Assembly (NCBI GenBank): GCA_947631015.1
Contig: CANRJS010000004.1
Location: forward strand, 1 to 48,912
Direction: 5' to 3'
Length of the DNA stretch: 48,912 nucleotides
Origin: an uncultured Clostridia bacterium
GTDB taxonomy: Bacteria; Bacillota; Clostridia; Oscillospirales; JAAYOS01
Shown piece after piece: positions 1 through 7,726 of the stretch. The notes below the pieces were generated by a model. It had not been told where the DNA came from, searched no databases, and was given only the letters and a program-made list of their open reading frames with translations. The position numbers and the translations under genes are program-made. Position 1 is the first letter of the stretch. Each line of letters starts with the position of its first letter.

Positions 1-10
1 TCCCTTAAGC

Positions 11-225
11 GCGCTTTTTGGTTACTTTTTGCGCGAGCAAAAAGTAACGCAGGGGTGCGGGGCGGCACAGCCCCGCAAAGGCGTCGGTAGAGCTCTGCTC
101 TACCAGGGACGCGGGGGCAGCGCCCCCATAAGGTGCCGGTAAGGCTCTGCCTCACTTAGGGACGCGGGGGTCGCCCCCGCGGATACCCGCGGGGTCTGCC
201 CCGCTAGATGGGTGCGGGGCACACA
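11..225. repeat. R1 multi-hairpin repeat array, copy A
   Basis: Non-coding array of consecutive perfect or near-perfect hairpins with 3-6 nt loops. The first is GTTACTTTTTGC / GCAAAAAGTAAC around a GCGA loop; it is followed by GGGGC/GCCCC, GGTAGAGC/GCTCTACC, GGGGGC/GCCCCC and GCGGGGG/CCCCCGC stems. The linker GGGACGCGGGGG recurs. The same order reappears at 8752-9005 with changed stems, and the first hairpin reappears inverted at 8338-8381. No protein-coding signal is seen here. Function unknown. Confidence 0.75.
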
Positions 226-228
226 GCC

Positions 229-602
229 AAGCCTCGCAGAGTTTCGCGCCGTTAGGCGCGAAATAAATTTCAATCATTTTCGGCGGCGGCGTGAATGCGC
301 CCTTCAGCTTACTGCGAACGGCAACTTTCTACCGGGCGCATCAGACCTCGGCGCTTCGCGCCGACGTCCCGACACTGTATGAACCGGACGTCGCCGAAAA
401 TTCTTCTCGCGGAGCGCGCTTCGAAGCGCCGCAAGCGCGAGGCGCGAAGCGTAGCGCATGCCGCCGGCAGAGCTCCGCTCTGTCCGGCGGCTTTGCGGGA
501 AATTGAAGGGGCAGACAAAGCCTGCCCCCGCGATTTCCCGCGAAAGTCTCGGCGCGAAAGGGTGCGCAGGGCAATTTATTGCCCGAGCACATTTCGCGCC
601 GA
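229..602. repeat. R2 multi-hairpin repeat array, copy A
   Basis: Non-coding stretch sharing linkers with 18688-18906: GCCTCGCAGAGTT, then a short hairpin (CGCGCC/GGCGCG here, CGCC/GGCG there), then ATTTTCGGCGGCGGCGT and CTCTCGCGGAGCG-like blocks. It ends in nested hairpins: GCGGGAAAT pairs with ATTTCCCGC around GGGGCAG/CTGCCCC, and TCGGCGCGAAA pairs with TTTCGCGCCGA around GGGCAA/TTGCCC. It lies directly downstream of the M42 operon, so the last hairpins could also terminate it. Reading frames crossing it are low-complexity and lack ribosome sites. Confidence 0.65.
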
Positions 603-607
603 AATTT

Positions 608-1624
608 TTAGAATGTAAGAGCTTTCTTCGCGAACGCCGCCGCGAGGTGCGCACAGTCCTCGACGTCCGAAAGCGAGCAGCTCTCCTGCGGGGAGTGGAT
701 GTAGCGCGTGGGGATGCTGATGCAGCCCGCATACGCGCCGGAGCGCGAGCGCTGTATCGAGCCGGCGTCGGTGCCGCCGGCCTCGAGGACCTCTATCTGC
801 CACTTTATCTTGTTCTCCTTTGCGCAGTCCTTCATCGCTGCCACGAGCGCGGGCGAGCAAACGAGCGAGCTGTCGACGACCTTTATCGCCGCGCCGCCGT
901 TCACATAGCACTCCATGCGGGGCTTGCCGCCGAGCTCGTCGCCGGTGCGGGTGACGTCGAGCGCGACGCCGGCATACGGCTCTATCGCGAACGCCGCCGT
1001 CATGGCGCCGCGCGTGCCGACCTCCTCCTGAACGGAGAAGACAAAGTAGACATCGTTTTCGACCTTCTCGTCCTTCAGCTCCTCAAGAGCCTTGAGGAGG
1101 ATGATGCCGGCGATGCGGTCGTCGAGGTAGGGCGAGAATATCATGTCGCCCGCCTGATAGGTCTCGGTGGCGTAGACAGCGACGTCCGCTACCTGCACGC
1201 GCTCGAGCGCTTCCTCGCGGCTGTGCGCGCCGATGTCGATGTATCCCTCGCTCACGCGGGTGAGGTCGGTGAGGGTCTTGTCGCTTGGGCAGAGGAAGAC
1301 GCCGCGCGTGCCGTTCGCGAACTTTACCGGCGTGCCGACGACGCCCGCCGCGCGGATGCCGCCGAGGTTGTGGCAGCGGATAAAGCCCTTCTCGTCGATG
1401 TGGGTGACGATGAAGCCTATCGAGTCCATGTGGGCCGAGAACATAAGCTTCTTGCCGGGGCCCTTCTTGTGGGCGATGACGCTGCCCATAACGTCACGGT
1501 ACACCTCGTCGCAGAACGGACGGGCAAGCTCCATGAATATCTCCGCCACCGGCGTCTCATGGCCGGAGGGAGCGATTACGCTGTTGACCTTCTTCATGGT
1601 CTCTATGGTATCGAACTTAGTCAT
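608..1624 (-). CDS. M42 family metallo-aminopeptidase (third of three)
   Basis: A 338-residue M42 (glutamyl aminopeptidase/TET) peptidase. These are cytoplasmic di-metal enzymes that trim N-terminal residues from peptides inside dodecameric shells. The family marks are visible in order: AHMDSIGF (metal His and catalytic Asp), YLDDRIAG (bridging Asp), QEEVGTRG (catalytic Glu and metal Glu), an Asp in the ALDVTRTG segment, and the final metal His in RYIHSPQES. Length is normal for the family. It begins one base after the stop of the upstream paralogue and is preceded by GGTGAAG. Substrate preference cannot be read from sequence; the substitution of Ser for Glu in the HMDSIG motif separates it from its two neighbours. 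Confidence 0.93.
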   Translation of the reverse strand: MTKFDTIETMKKVNSVIAPSGHETPVAEIFMELARPFCDEVYRDVMGSVIAHKKGPGKKLMFSAHMDSIGFIVTHIDEKGFIRCHNLGGIRAAGVVGTPVKFANGTRGVFLCPSDKTLTDLTRVSEGYIDIGAHSREEALERVQVADVAVYATETYQAGDMIFSPYLDDRIAGIILLKALEELKDEKVENDVYFVFSVQEEVGTRGAMTAAFAIEPYAGVALDVTRTGDELGGKPRMECYVNGGAAIKVVDSSLVCSPALVAAMKDCAKENKIKWQIEVLEAGGTDAGSIQRSRSGAYAGCISIPTRYIHSPQESCSLSDVEDCAHLAAAFAKKALTF

Positions 1625-1625
1625 T

Positions 1626-2642
1626 TTACTTCACCTGACCTTTCAAATACTCGGCGGCAAGCCGGTAGATGTCCTCAAAATCCTTGATGCTCGCGACGCA
1701 GGCGGGCGAGTGGATGTAGCGCACGGCAGCGCTCACATTCGCGACCCTCGTGCCCGCGTGGGCGCGCTGTATCGCGCCCGCGTCGGTGCCGCCCGAGACG
1801 TATTCCTTGACCTGATAGTTTATGCCGTTCTTCTCGGCTATTCCCTTCAGCTCCTCAAAGAGCTCGGGGGGATATATCGCGGAGTTGTCCATGAACGGCA
1901 GCACCGCGCCCTTGCCGGGGCGGCAGACCTTCTCATGCTCGGCGGCCTCCGGGATGTCTCCGGCGGCCGTGCCCTCTATGACTATCGCGGTGTCCGGACG
2001 CACGCGGAAGGACGCGGGCGCGGCTCCGCGCGTGCCGACCTCCTCCTGGACGGTGAAGGCGTACCACGCGTCGACGTCCGGCCCCTCCTCGATGAGGCGG
2101 AGCAGCGTCGCGCAGCCGATGCGGTCGTCTATGGCGCGCGCCTTGAGCATACCGTCTCCGAATTCTACGGGCATGCTGTCAAACGCGGCGTAGTCGCCCT
2201 GCTCGGTGAGTTTCTGCGCCTCCTCCTTGGAGTCTGCGCCGATGTCGATATACATGTCGTCCGGCTTCGGCACGACCTTGCGCGCCTCGCGGTTCACGAG
2301 GTGCACGGCTTTGATGCCTATCACGCCCGGCGTCCTCTTTTCGCCGACGGTCACGCGCTTGCCGATTATCACGCGGGTGTCGATGCCGCCCACCGGCGCG
2401 AACTTCAGGTAGCCCTGCTCGGTGATGTCGGTGATGATGAACCCGACCTCGTCCATGTGTGCGGCAAACATCACGCGCTGCTTTGCTTCCTTGCCCGGAC
2501 GGTGGACGATGAGGTTGCCCATGGCGTCCTCAAAGGCTTCACAGCCCTTCGCCTCGACGCGCGCGCGGATGAAATCGCGCACCTCGTCCTCAAAGCTCGA
2601 GACGCCGTCAAGAGTACACAGCTTCTTTACAAGTTCAAGCAT
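1626..2642 (-). CDS. M42 family metallo-aminopeptidase (second of three)
   Basis: A 338-residue M42 aminopeptidase, beginning MLELVKKLCTLDGVSS. It carries AHMDEVGF, AIDDRIG, QEEVGTRG, an Asp in the small-residue segment after the catalytic Glu, and RYIHSP, so every metal and catalytic position appears present. The ATG at 2642 was preferred to a longer reading frame because AGGAGG lies eight bases upstream; the longer frame would overlap the end of the preceding gene. The stop of that gene and this start are one base apart, which indicates translational coupling. It is probably a peptide-scavenging enzyme acting together with the two flanking paralogues. Confidence 0.93.
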   Translation of the reverse strand: MLELVKKLCTLDGVSSFEDEVRDFIRARVEAKGCEAFEDAMGNLIVHRPGKEAKQRVMFAAHMDEVGFIITDITEQGYLKFAPVGGIDTRVIIGKRVTVGEKRTPGVIGIKAVHLVNREARKVVPKPDDMYIDIGADSKEEAQKLTEQGDYAAFDSMPVEFGDGMLKARAIDDRIGCATLLRLIEEGPDVDAWYAFTVQEEVGTRGAAPASFRVRPDTAIVIEGTAAGDIPEAAEHEKVCRPGKGAVLPFMDNSAIYPPELFEELKGIAEKNGINYQVKEYVSGGTDAGAIQRAHAGTRVANVSAAVRYIHSPACVASIKDFEDIYRLAAEYLKGQVK

Positions 2643-2643
2643 C

Positions 2644-3675
2644 TTATTTGCCCTCCTTGCCGTAAGGGTCTTCCGCAAACGCCGCGATGAGCTTCGCGCC
2701 CGCCTTGAGGTCGTCAAGGCAGATCTCCTCTATCGGGGTGTGCATATAGCGGAGCGGGAGAGAGATGACGCCGCTCGCGCATCCCATGCCCGCGACCTGC
2801 ATCGGCCACGCGTCGGTGCCGGTGTGGCTCGGCGTGACCTCAAGCTGTACGCCGACGCCTATCTCGTCCGCTATGGCGGCGAGGCGCTTAGCGAGCTTGC
2901 GCGTCGCGTTCGGGCCGGTGCAGACCGGAACGCCCTTGCCGAACTTCACCGTGACGTTCGGCGCGTCCGGCGTGACGGCGTGGGTGACGTCGGCGGCGAT
3001 AGCCCACGTCGGAGCCTCTCCGTAAGCGCCGACCTGCGCGCCCTTGGAGCCTATCTCCTCCTGCGTGGAAGCCTGCATGACGAGCTCGACCGGCAGCTCC
3101 TTGTCCTTGACGAGCTCGAGCACGCGGAGCATCATCACGACGCAGCCGCGGTCGTCGATGGTCTTGCTCGAGTAATACTTTCCGCCGAGCACCATCGCCT
3201 TCTCGCTGTACACGACGGGGGTGCCGACCTCGATGAGCTCCTTTGCGCGCTCGTCCGAGAGTCCGACGTCGATGCAGAGCTGGCTTATGTCGAAGGCGGT
3301 CTTCGCGGCGTCGCCGGTCTGAAGATGCGGCGGAACGCTCGTTATCACGCCGTGCAGCGGCGGCTCGGTCATGACCTCCACCTCGCGCGCGGGCAGGACC
3401 CGCGGGTCGATGCCCCCTATCGTGCGGAAGCGGAGGAACCCGTCCTCTATCTTTGTGACCATGAAGCCGATCTCGTCCATGTGCGCGGAGACAAGCAGCT
3501 TCGGCGCGTTCGGGTTCGCGGAGTGCTTTATCCCCCGGACGTTCAGAAGCGAGTCGGTCTCGACCTCATCGCAGAGCGGCTTCATCAGCTCGGCGACCCG
3601 TGCCGCGACCTTGTGCTCGAAGCCGCTCGGCCCGTGCATGCCGGTGAGCTCTTCAAGCGTCTTTACTACGTCCAT
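2644..3675 (-). CDS. M42 family metallo-aminopeptidase (first of three)
   Basis: A 343-residue M42 peptidase and the promoter-proximal gene of the triple operon. Motifs: GPSGFEH near the N-terminus, AHMDEIGF, TIDDRG, QEEIGSKG, the Asp in IAADVTHA, and RYMHTPIEE with the last metal His. The IDDRG and EEIGSKG versions differ from those of the two downstream paralogues, so this copy belongs to a different subgroup and the operon is not a recent triplication. The start has AGGAGG about nine bases upstream. Family knowledge supports a cobalt- or zinc-dependent aminopeptidase; exact specificity is unknown. Confidence 0.93.
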   Translation of the reverse strand: MDVVKTLEELTGMHGPSGFEHKVAARVAELMKPLCDEVETDSLLNVRGIKHSANPNAPKLLVSAHMDEIGFMVTKIEDGFLRFRTIGGIDPRVLPAREVEVMTEPPLHGVITSVPPHLQTGDAAKTAFDISQLCIDVGLSDERAKELIEVGTPVVYSEKAMVLGGKYYSSKTIDDRGCVVMMLRVLELVKDKELPVELVMQASTQEEIGSKGAQVGAYGEAPTWAIAADVTHAVTPDAPNVTVKFGKGVPVCTGPNATRKLAKRLAAIADEIGVGVQLEVTPSHTGTDAWPMQVAGMGCASGVISLPLRYMHTPIEEICLDDLKAGAKLIAAFAEDPYGKEGK

Positions 3676-3736
3676 TACTCACTCTACCTCCTATGTTCAG
3701 TTTCGCGCCTTTACGAAACGACACTACTAACATTGT

Positions 3737-3765
3737 ATTTTACATCAAAACGGAAACGATGGCAA
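3737..3765 (-). promoter_or_regulatory. Promoter of the M42 operon
   Basis: On the minus strand TTGCCA is followed by 17 bases and TAAAAT, a good housekeeping (sigma-A) match. It lies about 60 bases upstream of the first M42 gene. The surrounding 100 bases are AT-rich compared with the rest of the window. Confidence 0.7.
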
Positions 3766-3817
3766 GATTTCGGAAGAATAAATATTATTAAAAATGTATG
3801 ACTTTTCACGTCTCCGC

Positions 3818-5188
3818 TCACCCGAGACCGCAGACGATGCTCTTGAAGAGGTTCCCGCGCTCCTCGAAGTTGCGGAAGAGGTCAAAGCTCGCGCACGCGG
3901 GGCTCAGCAGTACAACGCCGCGCGGCTCCGCAAGCGACTTCGCCTTGAGGACGGCGTCCTCAAAGCTCTCTGCGCGGACTATCGGCGGACAGCCCCCTAC
4001 CGCGCGCGCGGCGGTCTCTATCTTGTCCGCCGTCGCGCCGACGAGTACGAGCGCCGCGACGTGCTCCGGCAGCTCCCGCGCGAGCGGTTCGAACGGGATG
4101 TGCTTGTCGTAGCCGCCGGCGATGAGCACGACCTTTTCCTTAAAGGAGCGCAGTCCCGCTATCGTGCGGGTGGGGCTCGAGGCTATCGAGTCGTTGTAGT
4201 AGCGGACGCCGTGCAGCTCGCGCACGAACTCTATCCTGTGCTCCACGCCGCCGAACACCCGCGCCTCGTCCGCGACGGCGGACAGGTCGACCTCGCCGTC
4301 AAGGGCGCATATCGCCGCGAGGTAGTTTGCAACGTTGTGCATTCCCGGAACGCGAACCTCCTCCGCGCGCACGACCTTCCGCTCCGCGCCGTGCGACACC
4401 GAGACGAGCCACTCCCCGTCAAAGTATGCCCCGTTTTCCACCGGACGCTTGAGCGAGAAGAACTTCACCTCGCCCGCGGCCTCGTCCGCAAAGCTGCGGG
4501 TTATCTCGTTATCGAGGTTCAGCACGACCCGGTCGTTCTTCGTCTGGGCGAGGAACACTCGCTTCTTTGCTTCAATGTACTCATCCATTGAGCGGTGGAC
4601 GTCGAGGTGGTTCGGGGTGACGTTTGTGACTATCGCCGTATCCGCGCACCGCGTCATGGTCATGAGCTGGAAGCTCGAAAGCTCCACGACGCAGACGTCC
4701 CCCTCCGTCATCTCAGGCACGCGGTCGAGAAGCGGCGTGCCGATGTTGCCGCCGAGGAAGACGCGCCGCCCCGCGCGTTCGAGTATCCGCGCGGTGACGG
4801 TCGAGGTCGTGGTCTTGCCCTCCGAGCCGGTGACGGCGATTATCCGCGCGGGACAGACCTCGAAGAACGCCTCCATCTCGCTTGTGAGCACCGCTCCGCG
4901 CGCCGCCGCCTCGAGGAAGCCTGGCATGTCCGGGCGTATCCCCGGCGAGCGGTAGATGAAGTCCGCGTCTATACCGTCGAGGTATCCGTCTCCGCTCACG
5001 AGCGGGACGCCGAGGCGCTGAAGCTCCCGCCCCGCCTCGCCGAGCGCTTCCGCGCTCTTGCGGTCGCGCGCCTCGACCTCAAAGCCGTGCGCGCGGAGCA
5101 GGCGTATCAGCGGGAGGTTGGAAACGCCCACGCCGCACACGGCAGTCTTCTTCCCCCGATGCCTCTCAAGAAAATCGGAATAATTCAA
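3818..5188 (-). CDS. murD: UDP-N-acetylmuramoylalanine--D-glutamate ligase
   Basis: MurD adds D-glutamate to UDP-MurNAc-L-Ala in the cytoplasmic stage of peptidoglycan synthesis. The N-terminal Rossmann part shows GVGVSNLPLIRLL, the central ATPase part has the P-loop GSEGKTTTS and the Mur-ligase motif NHLDVH, and the C-terminal domain carries GGYDKHIPF, typical of MurD. The length of about 456 residues is normal. I prefer the TTG at 5188 (protein beginning LNYSDFLERHRGKK), because GGGAGAG lies seven bases upstream; the in-frame ATG at 5203 has no ribosome site before it. The gene stands alone here, without other mur or division genes, divergent from rnpB. Confidence 0.93.
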   Translation of the reverse strand: MNYSDFLERHRGKKTAVCGVGVSNLPLIRLLRAHGFEVEARDRKSAEALGEAGRELQRLGVPLVSGDGYLDGIDADFIYRSPGIRPDMPGFLEAAARGAVLTSEMEAFFEVCPARIIAVTGSEGKTTTSTVTARILERAGRRVFLGGNIGTPLLDRVPEMTEGDVCVVELSSFQLMTMTRCADTAIVTNVTPNHLDVHRSMDEYIEAKKRVFLAQTKNDRVVLNLDNEITRSFADEAAGEVKFFSLKRPVENGAYFDGEWLVSVSHGAERKVVRAEEVRVPGMHNVANYLAAICALDGEVDLSAVADEARVFGGVEHRIEFVRELHGVRYYNDSIASSPTRTIAGLRSFKEKVVLIAGGYDKHIPFEPLARELPEHVAALVLVGATADKIETAARAVGGCPPIVRAESFEDAVLKAKSLAEPRGVVLLSPACASFDLFRNFEERGNLFKSIVCGLG

Positions 5189-5331
5189 AGTTATCTCTCC
5201 CATCCCGCGCTTCGCGGTGTGATTACCTCAAAATCGGCAGATAAGTCGCTTTATTATATGGTGCGGAACCGGCGCGCGCCCGCGCCGGTATTCTTTTACA
5301 TTGTATACCCCCGTATGCGCGAATGCAAGCC

Positions 5332-5360
5332 TTGACCTCCGGCTTTTTTTATGCTATCAT
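5332..5360 (+). promoter_or_regulatory. Promoter of rnpB
   Basis: TTGACC, a 17-base spacer and TATCAT end eight bases before the first base of helix P1 at 5368. This is the spacing expected for a transcript that starts with the mature RNase P RNA 5' end or very near it. Confidence 0.75.
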
Positions 5361-5367
5361 TTCCATT

Positions 5368-5986
5368 GAGCAAGCCGGACGGTCGCGCGGGAAACCGTGA
5401 GGAAAGTCCGGGCTCCGCAGGGCAGGATAGCGGATAACGTCCGCCGGGGGCGACCCCAGGACAAGTGCAACAGAGATATACCGCTCGTCGGAGCAAGCGG
5501 CGTTGTCAGGCGCCGCTTGACCGACTCCCGGGGTCCCTGCAAAATCGCAGATTTTGCGGGGCGAGGAGGAACAGCGGAGCGCTTGAGCTTTGCCGCGAGG
5601 CGGTTACGCAGCGCGGCGAAGCGATGGCAGCGCAGCTTGTTCCGACACCCGGGGTCCCCGCAAAATCGCAGATTTTGTGGGGCGAGGAGGAACAGCGGAG
5701 CGCTTGAGCTTTGCCGCGGCTGTGGAACACGGCGCGGCGAAGCGATGGCAGCGCAGCTTGTTCCGACGAGTAAGGGTGGAAAGGCGAGGCAAGAGCTCAC
5801 CCGCCCCGGCGGTGACGTCGGGGCGCTGTAAACTCTATCCGGAGCAACATCGAATCGGGGGCTTGAACCGGCCCGGCTACCCCGGAAAGATGGCATGAGG
5901 CGGCGGGCGACCGCCGTTCGAGACAGATGACCGTCACGGGGACGCTTCGGCGTCCCTTGGACAGAACCCGGCTTACAGGCTTGCTC
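5368..5986 (+). ncRNA. rnpB: RNase P RNA, bacterial type A, with enlarged P12
   Basis: Catalytic RNA of RNase P, which matures tRNA 5' ends. Helix P1 is GAGCAAGCC at 5368 pairing with GGCTTGCTC at 5978-5986. The universally conserved core is present: GAGGAAAGTCCGGGCTCC at 5399-5416, GTGCAACAGAGA, AAGGGTGGAAAGG, AAGAGCTCACC, AAACTCTATCCGGAGCAA and ACAGAACCCGGCTTACAGGC before the 3' end. The molecule is 619 nt; type A RNAs are usually 350-400. The excess is a 242-nt tandem duplication (5527-5768) located between the CAACAGAGA block and the AAGGGTGGAAAGG block, where the variable helix P12 sits. Removing it leaves 377 nt. No clear terminator follows. Confidence 0.95.
5527..5768 (+). repeat. Tandem 121-nt repeat (two copies) inside rnpB P12
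   Basis: Copies at 5527-5647 and 5648-5768 are bounded by CCGAC at 5521, 5642 and 5763, exactly 121 bases apart. Each copy begins with a 12-bp hairpin with a GCA loop (CCCTGCAAAATC in the first, CCCCGCAAAATC in the second); a wobble pair moves from one arm position to the next but the stem is kept. The remainder forms a second, imperfect hairpin from GGAACA to TGTTCC. The region just before it (CTCGTCGG, 5484 onward) pairs with CCGACGAG at 5763-5770 and would close the whole P12 arm. Confidence 0.9.
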
Positions 5987-6058
5987 ATCTTCTCAGTTTA
6001 CCCCGGCGCGGAGGGGCACAGTCCCGCCGCAATCAAAATATCGGAAGGAGCAATTTTC

Positions 6059-6511
6059 ATGGGAACTTTAAGACAGCTCAAGACGGCTCTCTCGAGAGAC
6101 AAGGACCTTCGCGGACTTCTCGTCCGCTCGGGCCGCAGCGAGATCCTTCTGGACCTCGACGGAGACAGGAGCCCGGACATCGGACTTATGGACGTCAACC
6201 GTGACGGCGACATCGACGCCATCGCGGTCGACCTCACCGGCAACGGCGAGTTCAACTTCTACCTTGCCGACAACGACGGCAACGGCATACCGGACGAGGT
6301 CTCGTTCTACCGCGACGGAGACGACATACCCGTTCACTCGGAGTTCGGACGTCTCGTCGAGGACGAGATGCTCGAGACCGCCGCAAACATCCTCGCCCTC
6401 ATGGCGTCGGCGGACATGGCGGCAAGCGAGCTGCTCGACGCGCTCGAGGGGCTTGAAGCCTTCATCGCCGACGAGTACGCCAAGATAGACGCGGAGAACG
6501 GCGAGCAGTAA
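6059..6511 (+). CDS. Small cytoplasmic protein with three acidic Ca-binding-like loops
   Basis: A 150-residue protein of unknown function. The start at 6059 is set by GGAAGGAG eight bases upstream. Residues 1-25 are basic and helical; residues about 30-75 contain three closely spaced acidic loops, DLDGDRSPDIG, DVNRDGDIDAIAVD and DNDGNGIPDEVSF, which follow the D-x-D/N-x-D-G pattern of EF-hand, dockerin and thrombospondin type 3 calcium loops. The last 60 residues look helical and acidic. There is no signal peptide or membrane segment, which is unusual because dockerin and thrombospondin loops are normally exported. It lies just downstream of rnpB and ends at a hairpin terminator. Calcium binding is inference from the loops alone. 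Confidence 0.8.
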   Translation: MGTLRQLKTALSRDKDLRGLLVRSGRSEILLDLDGDRSPDIGLMDVNRDGDIDAIAVDLTGNGEFNFYLADNDGNGIPDEVSFYRDGDDIPVHSEFGRLVEDEMLETAANILALMASADMAASELLDALEGLEAFIADEYAKIDAENGEQ

Positions 6512-6527
6512 GAAAAAAGCACAAGCT

Positions 6528-6561
6528 AAACGGGAAGCGTGGACAATGTCGCTTCCCGTTT
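6528..6561 (+). terminator. Terminator-like hairpin after the acidic-loop gene
   Basis: A perfect 12-bp stem, AAACGGGAAGCG with CGCTTCCCGTTT, followed by a weak T run. It begins 17 bases after the stop codon. Confidence 0.65.
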
Positions 6562-6725
6562 TACGTTATAATTGCAAGCATATCGGAGGTTCCGCATCTT
6601 GCATTGTTGACAACCAATCATCCGTTAAACATCGCATTTGTCTGACAGAGCTTTTGTCTAAAGGAATTGTGCCTTACATGCTTTTTGTATTCTAAATGTC
6701 GGATTAAGTATAGGAGTGAAGTATA

Positions 6726-7628
6726 GTGGAAACTCTTTTAATCTTACTGCTCTTTCTTCTTCCTCCGCTTATTGTTGCTATATTTATTGGTATAATTCGA
6801 AAAAAACAATACGAAAAAACGGATTATTATCGGCAAACTCATCTTTCATATATAAGTGTACTGCATGACAAAGGTCGGCTGGGAGAATATTATACTTATA
6901 AGTGCTTAACAGCGCTAAACGGGTACGCACGATATCTATTTAACTTATATATTCCAAAGGGAAACGGCGAAACCACTGAATTGGATATTGTCCTTTTGCA
7001 CGAATCCGGTATATATGTATTTGAGTCCAAAAACTATAGCGGATGGATTTTTGGAACCGAATCTCAGTCATATTGGACGCAAACGCTGCCTGTTGGCCGA
7101 AAGCGAACTCAAAAAAGTCGTTTTTATAATCCAATTTTGCAAAATAAAGGACATATAAAATGGCTTCAAACATTTCTTCATAATCAGCAGTTGCCCTTCT
7201 TTTCTTACATTGTCTTTAGCGACCGTTGCACCTTGAAGAGTATCACCTTAACCAGCGATAATCATAAAGTCGTCAATCGATATAATCTTTTCGCTATGAT
7301 TCAGCAGAACGTTGCAAAATCAGGTACGCAATTGTCAACAGAACAAATTGATGAATTATTTGCATCGTTGTACCCGCTCACTCAAATTAACGAGGCCCAA
7401 AAAACAGCGCACATTAATAATATTAATCAAATTACACATCTCGCTTCACGCTCCGTATCCTCTGCGGCCGAACGGCAAAGCATTGAGGAAACTTGCCCCC
7501 GTTGTGGTGGAAAACTTGTTGTGCGCGTTGTTTCTAAAGGTGACCGCAAAGGTACGAGATTCTTAGGGTGTTCTAATTATCCTCAATGTAAATACATAAA
7601 GAGTATACCCGACAAACATGATAAATAG
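6726..7628 (+). CDS. Membrane-anchored NERD-domain protein with C-terminal zinc ribbon
   Basis: A 300-residue protein starting at GTG, with AGGAG ten bases upstream. Residues 1-27 form one strongly hydrophobic segment. Residues about 55-170 match the NERD (nuclease-related) domain: GRLGEYYTYKCL, then ELDIVLLHESGIYVFESKNYSG, giving the D-x(n)-E-x-K core of PD-(D/E)XK-type nucleases. Residues about 255-295 form a topoisomerase-type zinc ribbon, CPRCGGKLVVR...GCSNYPQCKY, with four cysteines that likely bind DNA. NERD proteins are common in mobile or plasmid-linked DNA. The gene and its flanks (about 6560-7640) are visibly AT-rich in a GC-rich window, with different codon use, which suggests horizontal acquisition. 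No partner gene is seen. Confidence 0.88.
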   Translation: METLLILLLFLLPPLIVAIFIGIIRKKQYEKTDYYRQTHLSYISVLHDKGRLGEYYTYKCLTALNGYARYLFNLYIPKGNGETTELDIVLLHESGIYVFESKNYSGWIFGTESQSYWTQTLPVGRKRTQKSRFYNPILQNKGHIKWLQTFLHNQQLPFFSYIVFSDRCTLKSITLTSDNHKVVNRYNLFAMIQQNVAKSGTQLSTEQIDELFASLYPLTQINEAQKTAHINNINQITHLASRSVSSAAERQSIEETCPRCGGKLVVRVVSKGDRKGTRFLGCSNYPQCKYIKSIPDKHDK

Positions 7629-7652
7629 CAGGAACTTGTATGCTGATTTTTA

Positions 7653-7680
7653 GGAAGCGCGGACGGTTGTCCGCGCTTCC
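7653..7680 (+). terminator. Terminator after the NERD gene
   Basis: A 12-bp perfect stem (GGAAGCGCGGAC with GTCCGCGCTTCC, loop GGTT) followed by CTTTT, 25 bases after the NERD stop. It may also stop minus-strand transcription of the decayed gene at 7727. Confidence 0.75.
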
Positions 7681-7726
7681 CTTTTCGGAAAGTCCTTTTG
7701 TTGTAGTTATCCGACCTGCCGCCGGC

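Noticed and set aside
291..732. Small proteins in the 291-732 region, both strands
   Set aside because: Low-complexity Arg/Ala/Ser-rich frames over R2 hairpins without ribosome sites.
4977..5335. Divergent promoter for murD at 5253-5258 (TATAAT on the minus strand)
   Set aside because: The -10 is good but no -35 resembling TTGACA lies 16-18 bases upstream, and a GC-rich hairpin occupies that place; left unannotated.
5397..5898. Protein-coding frames inside rnpB
   Set aside because: They lie in a structured RNA with all conserved RNase P blocks and arise from the tandem repeat.
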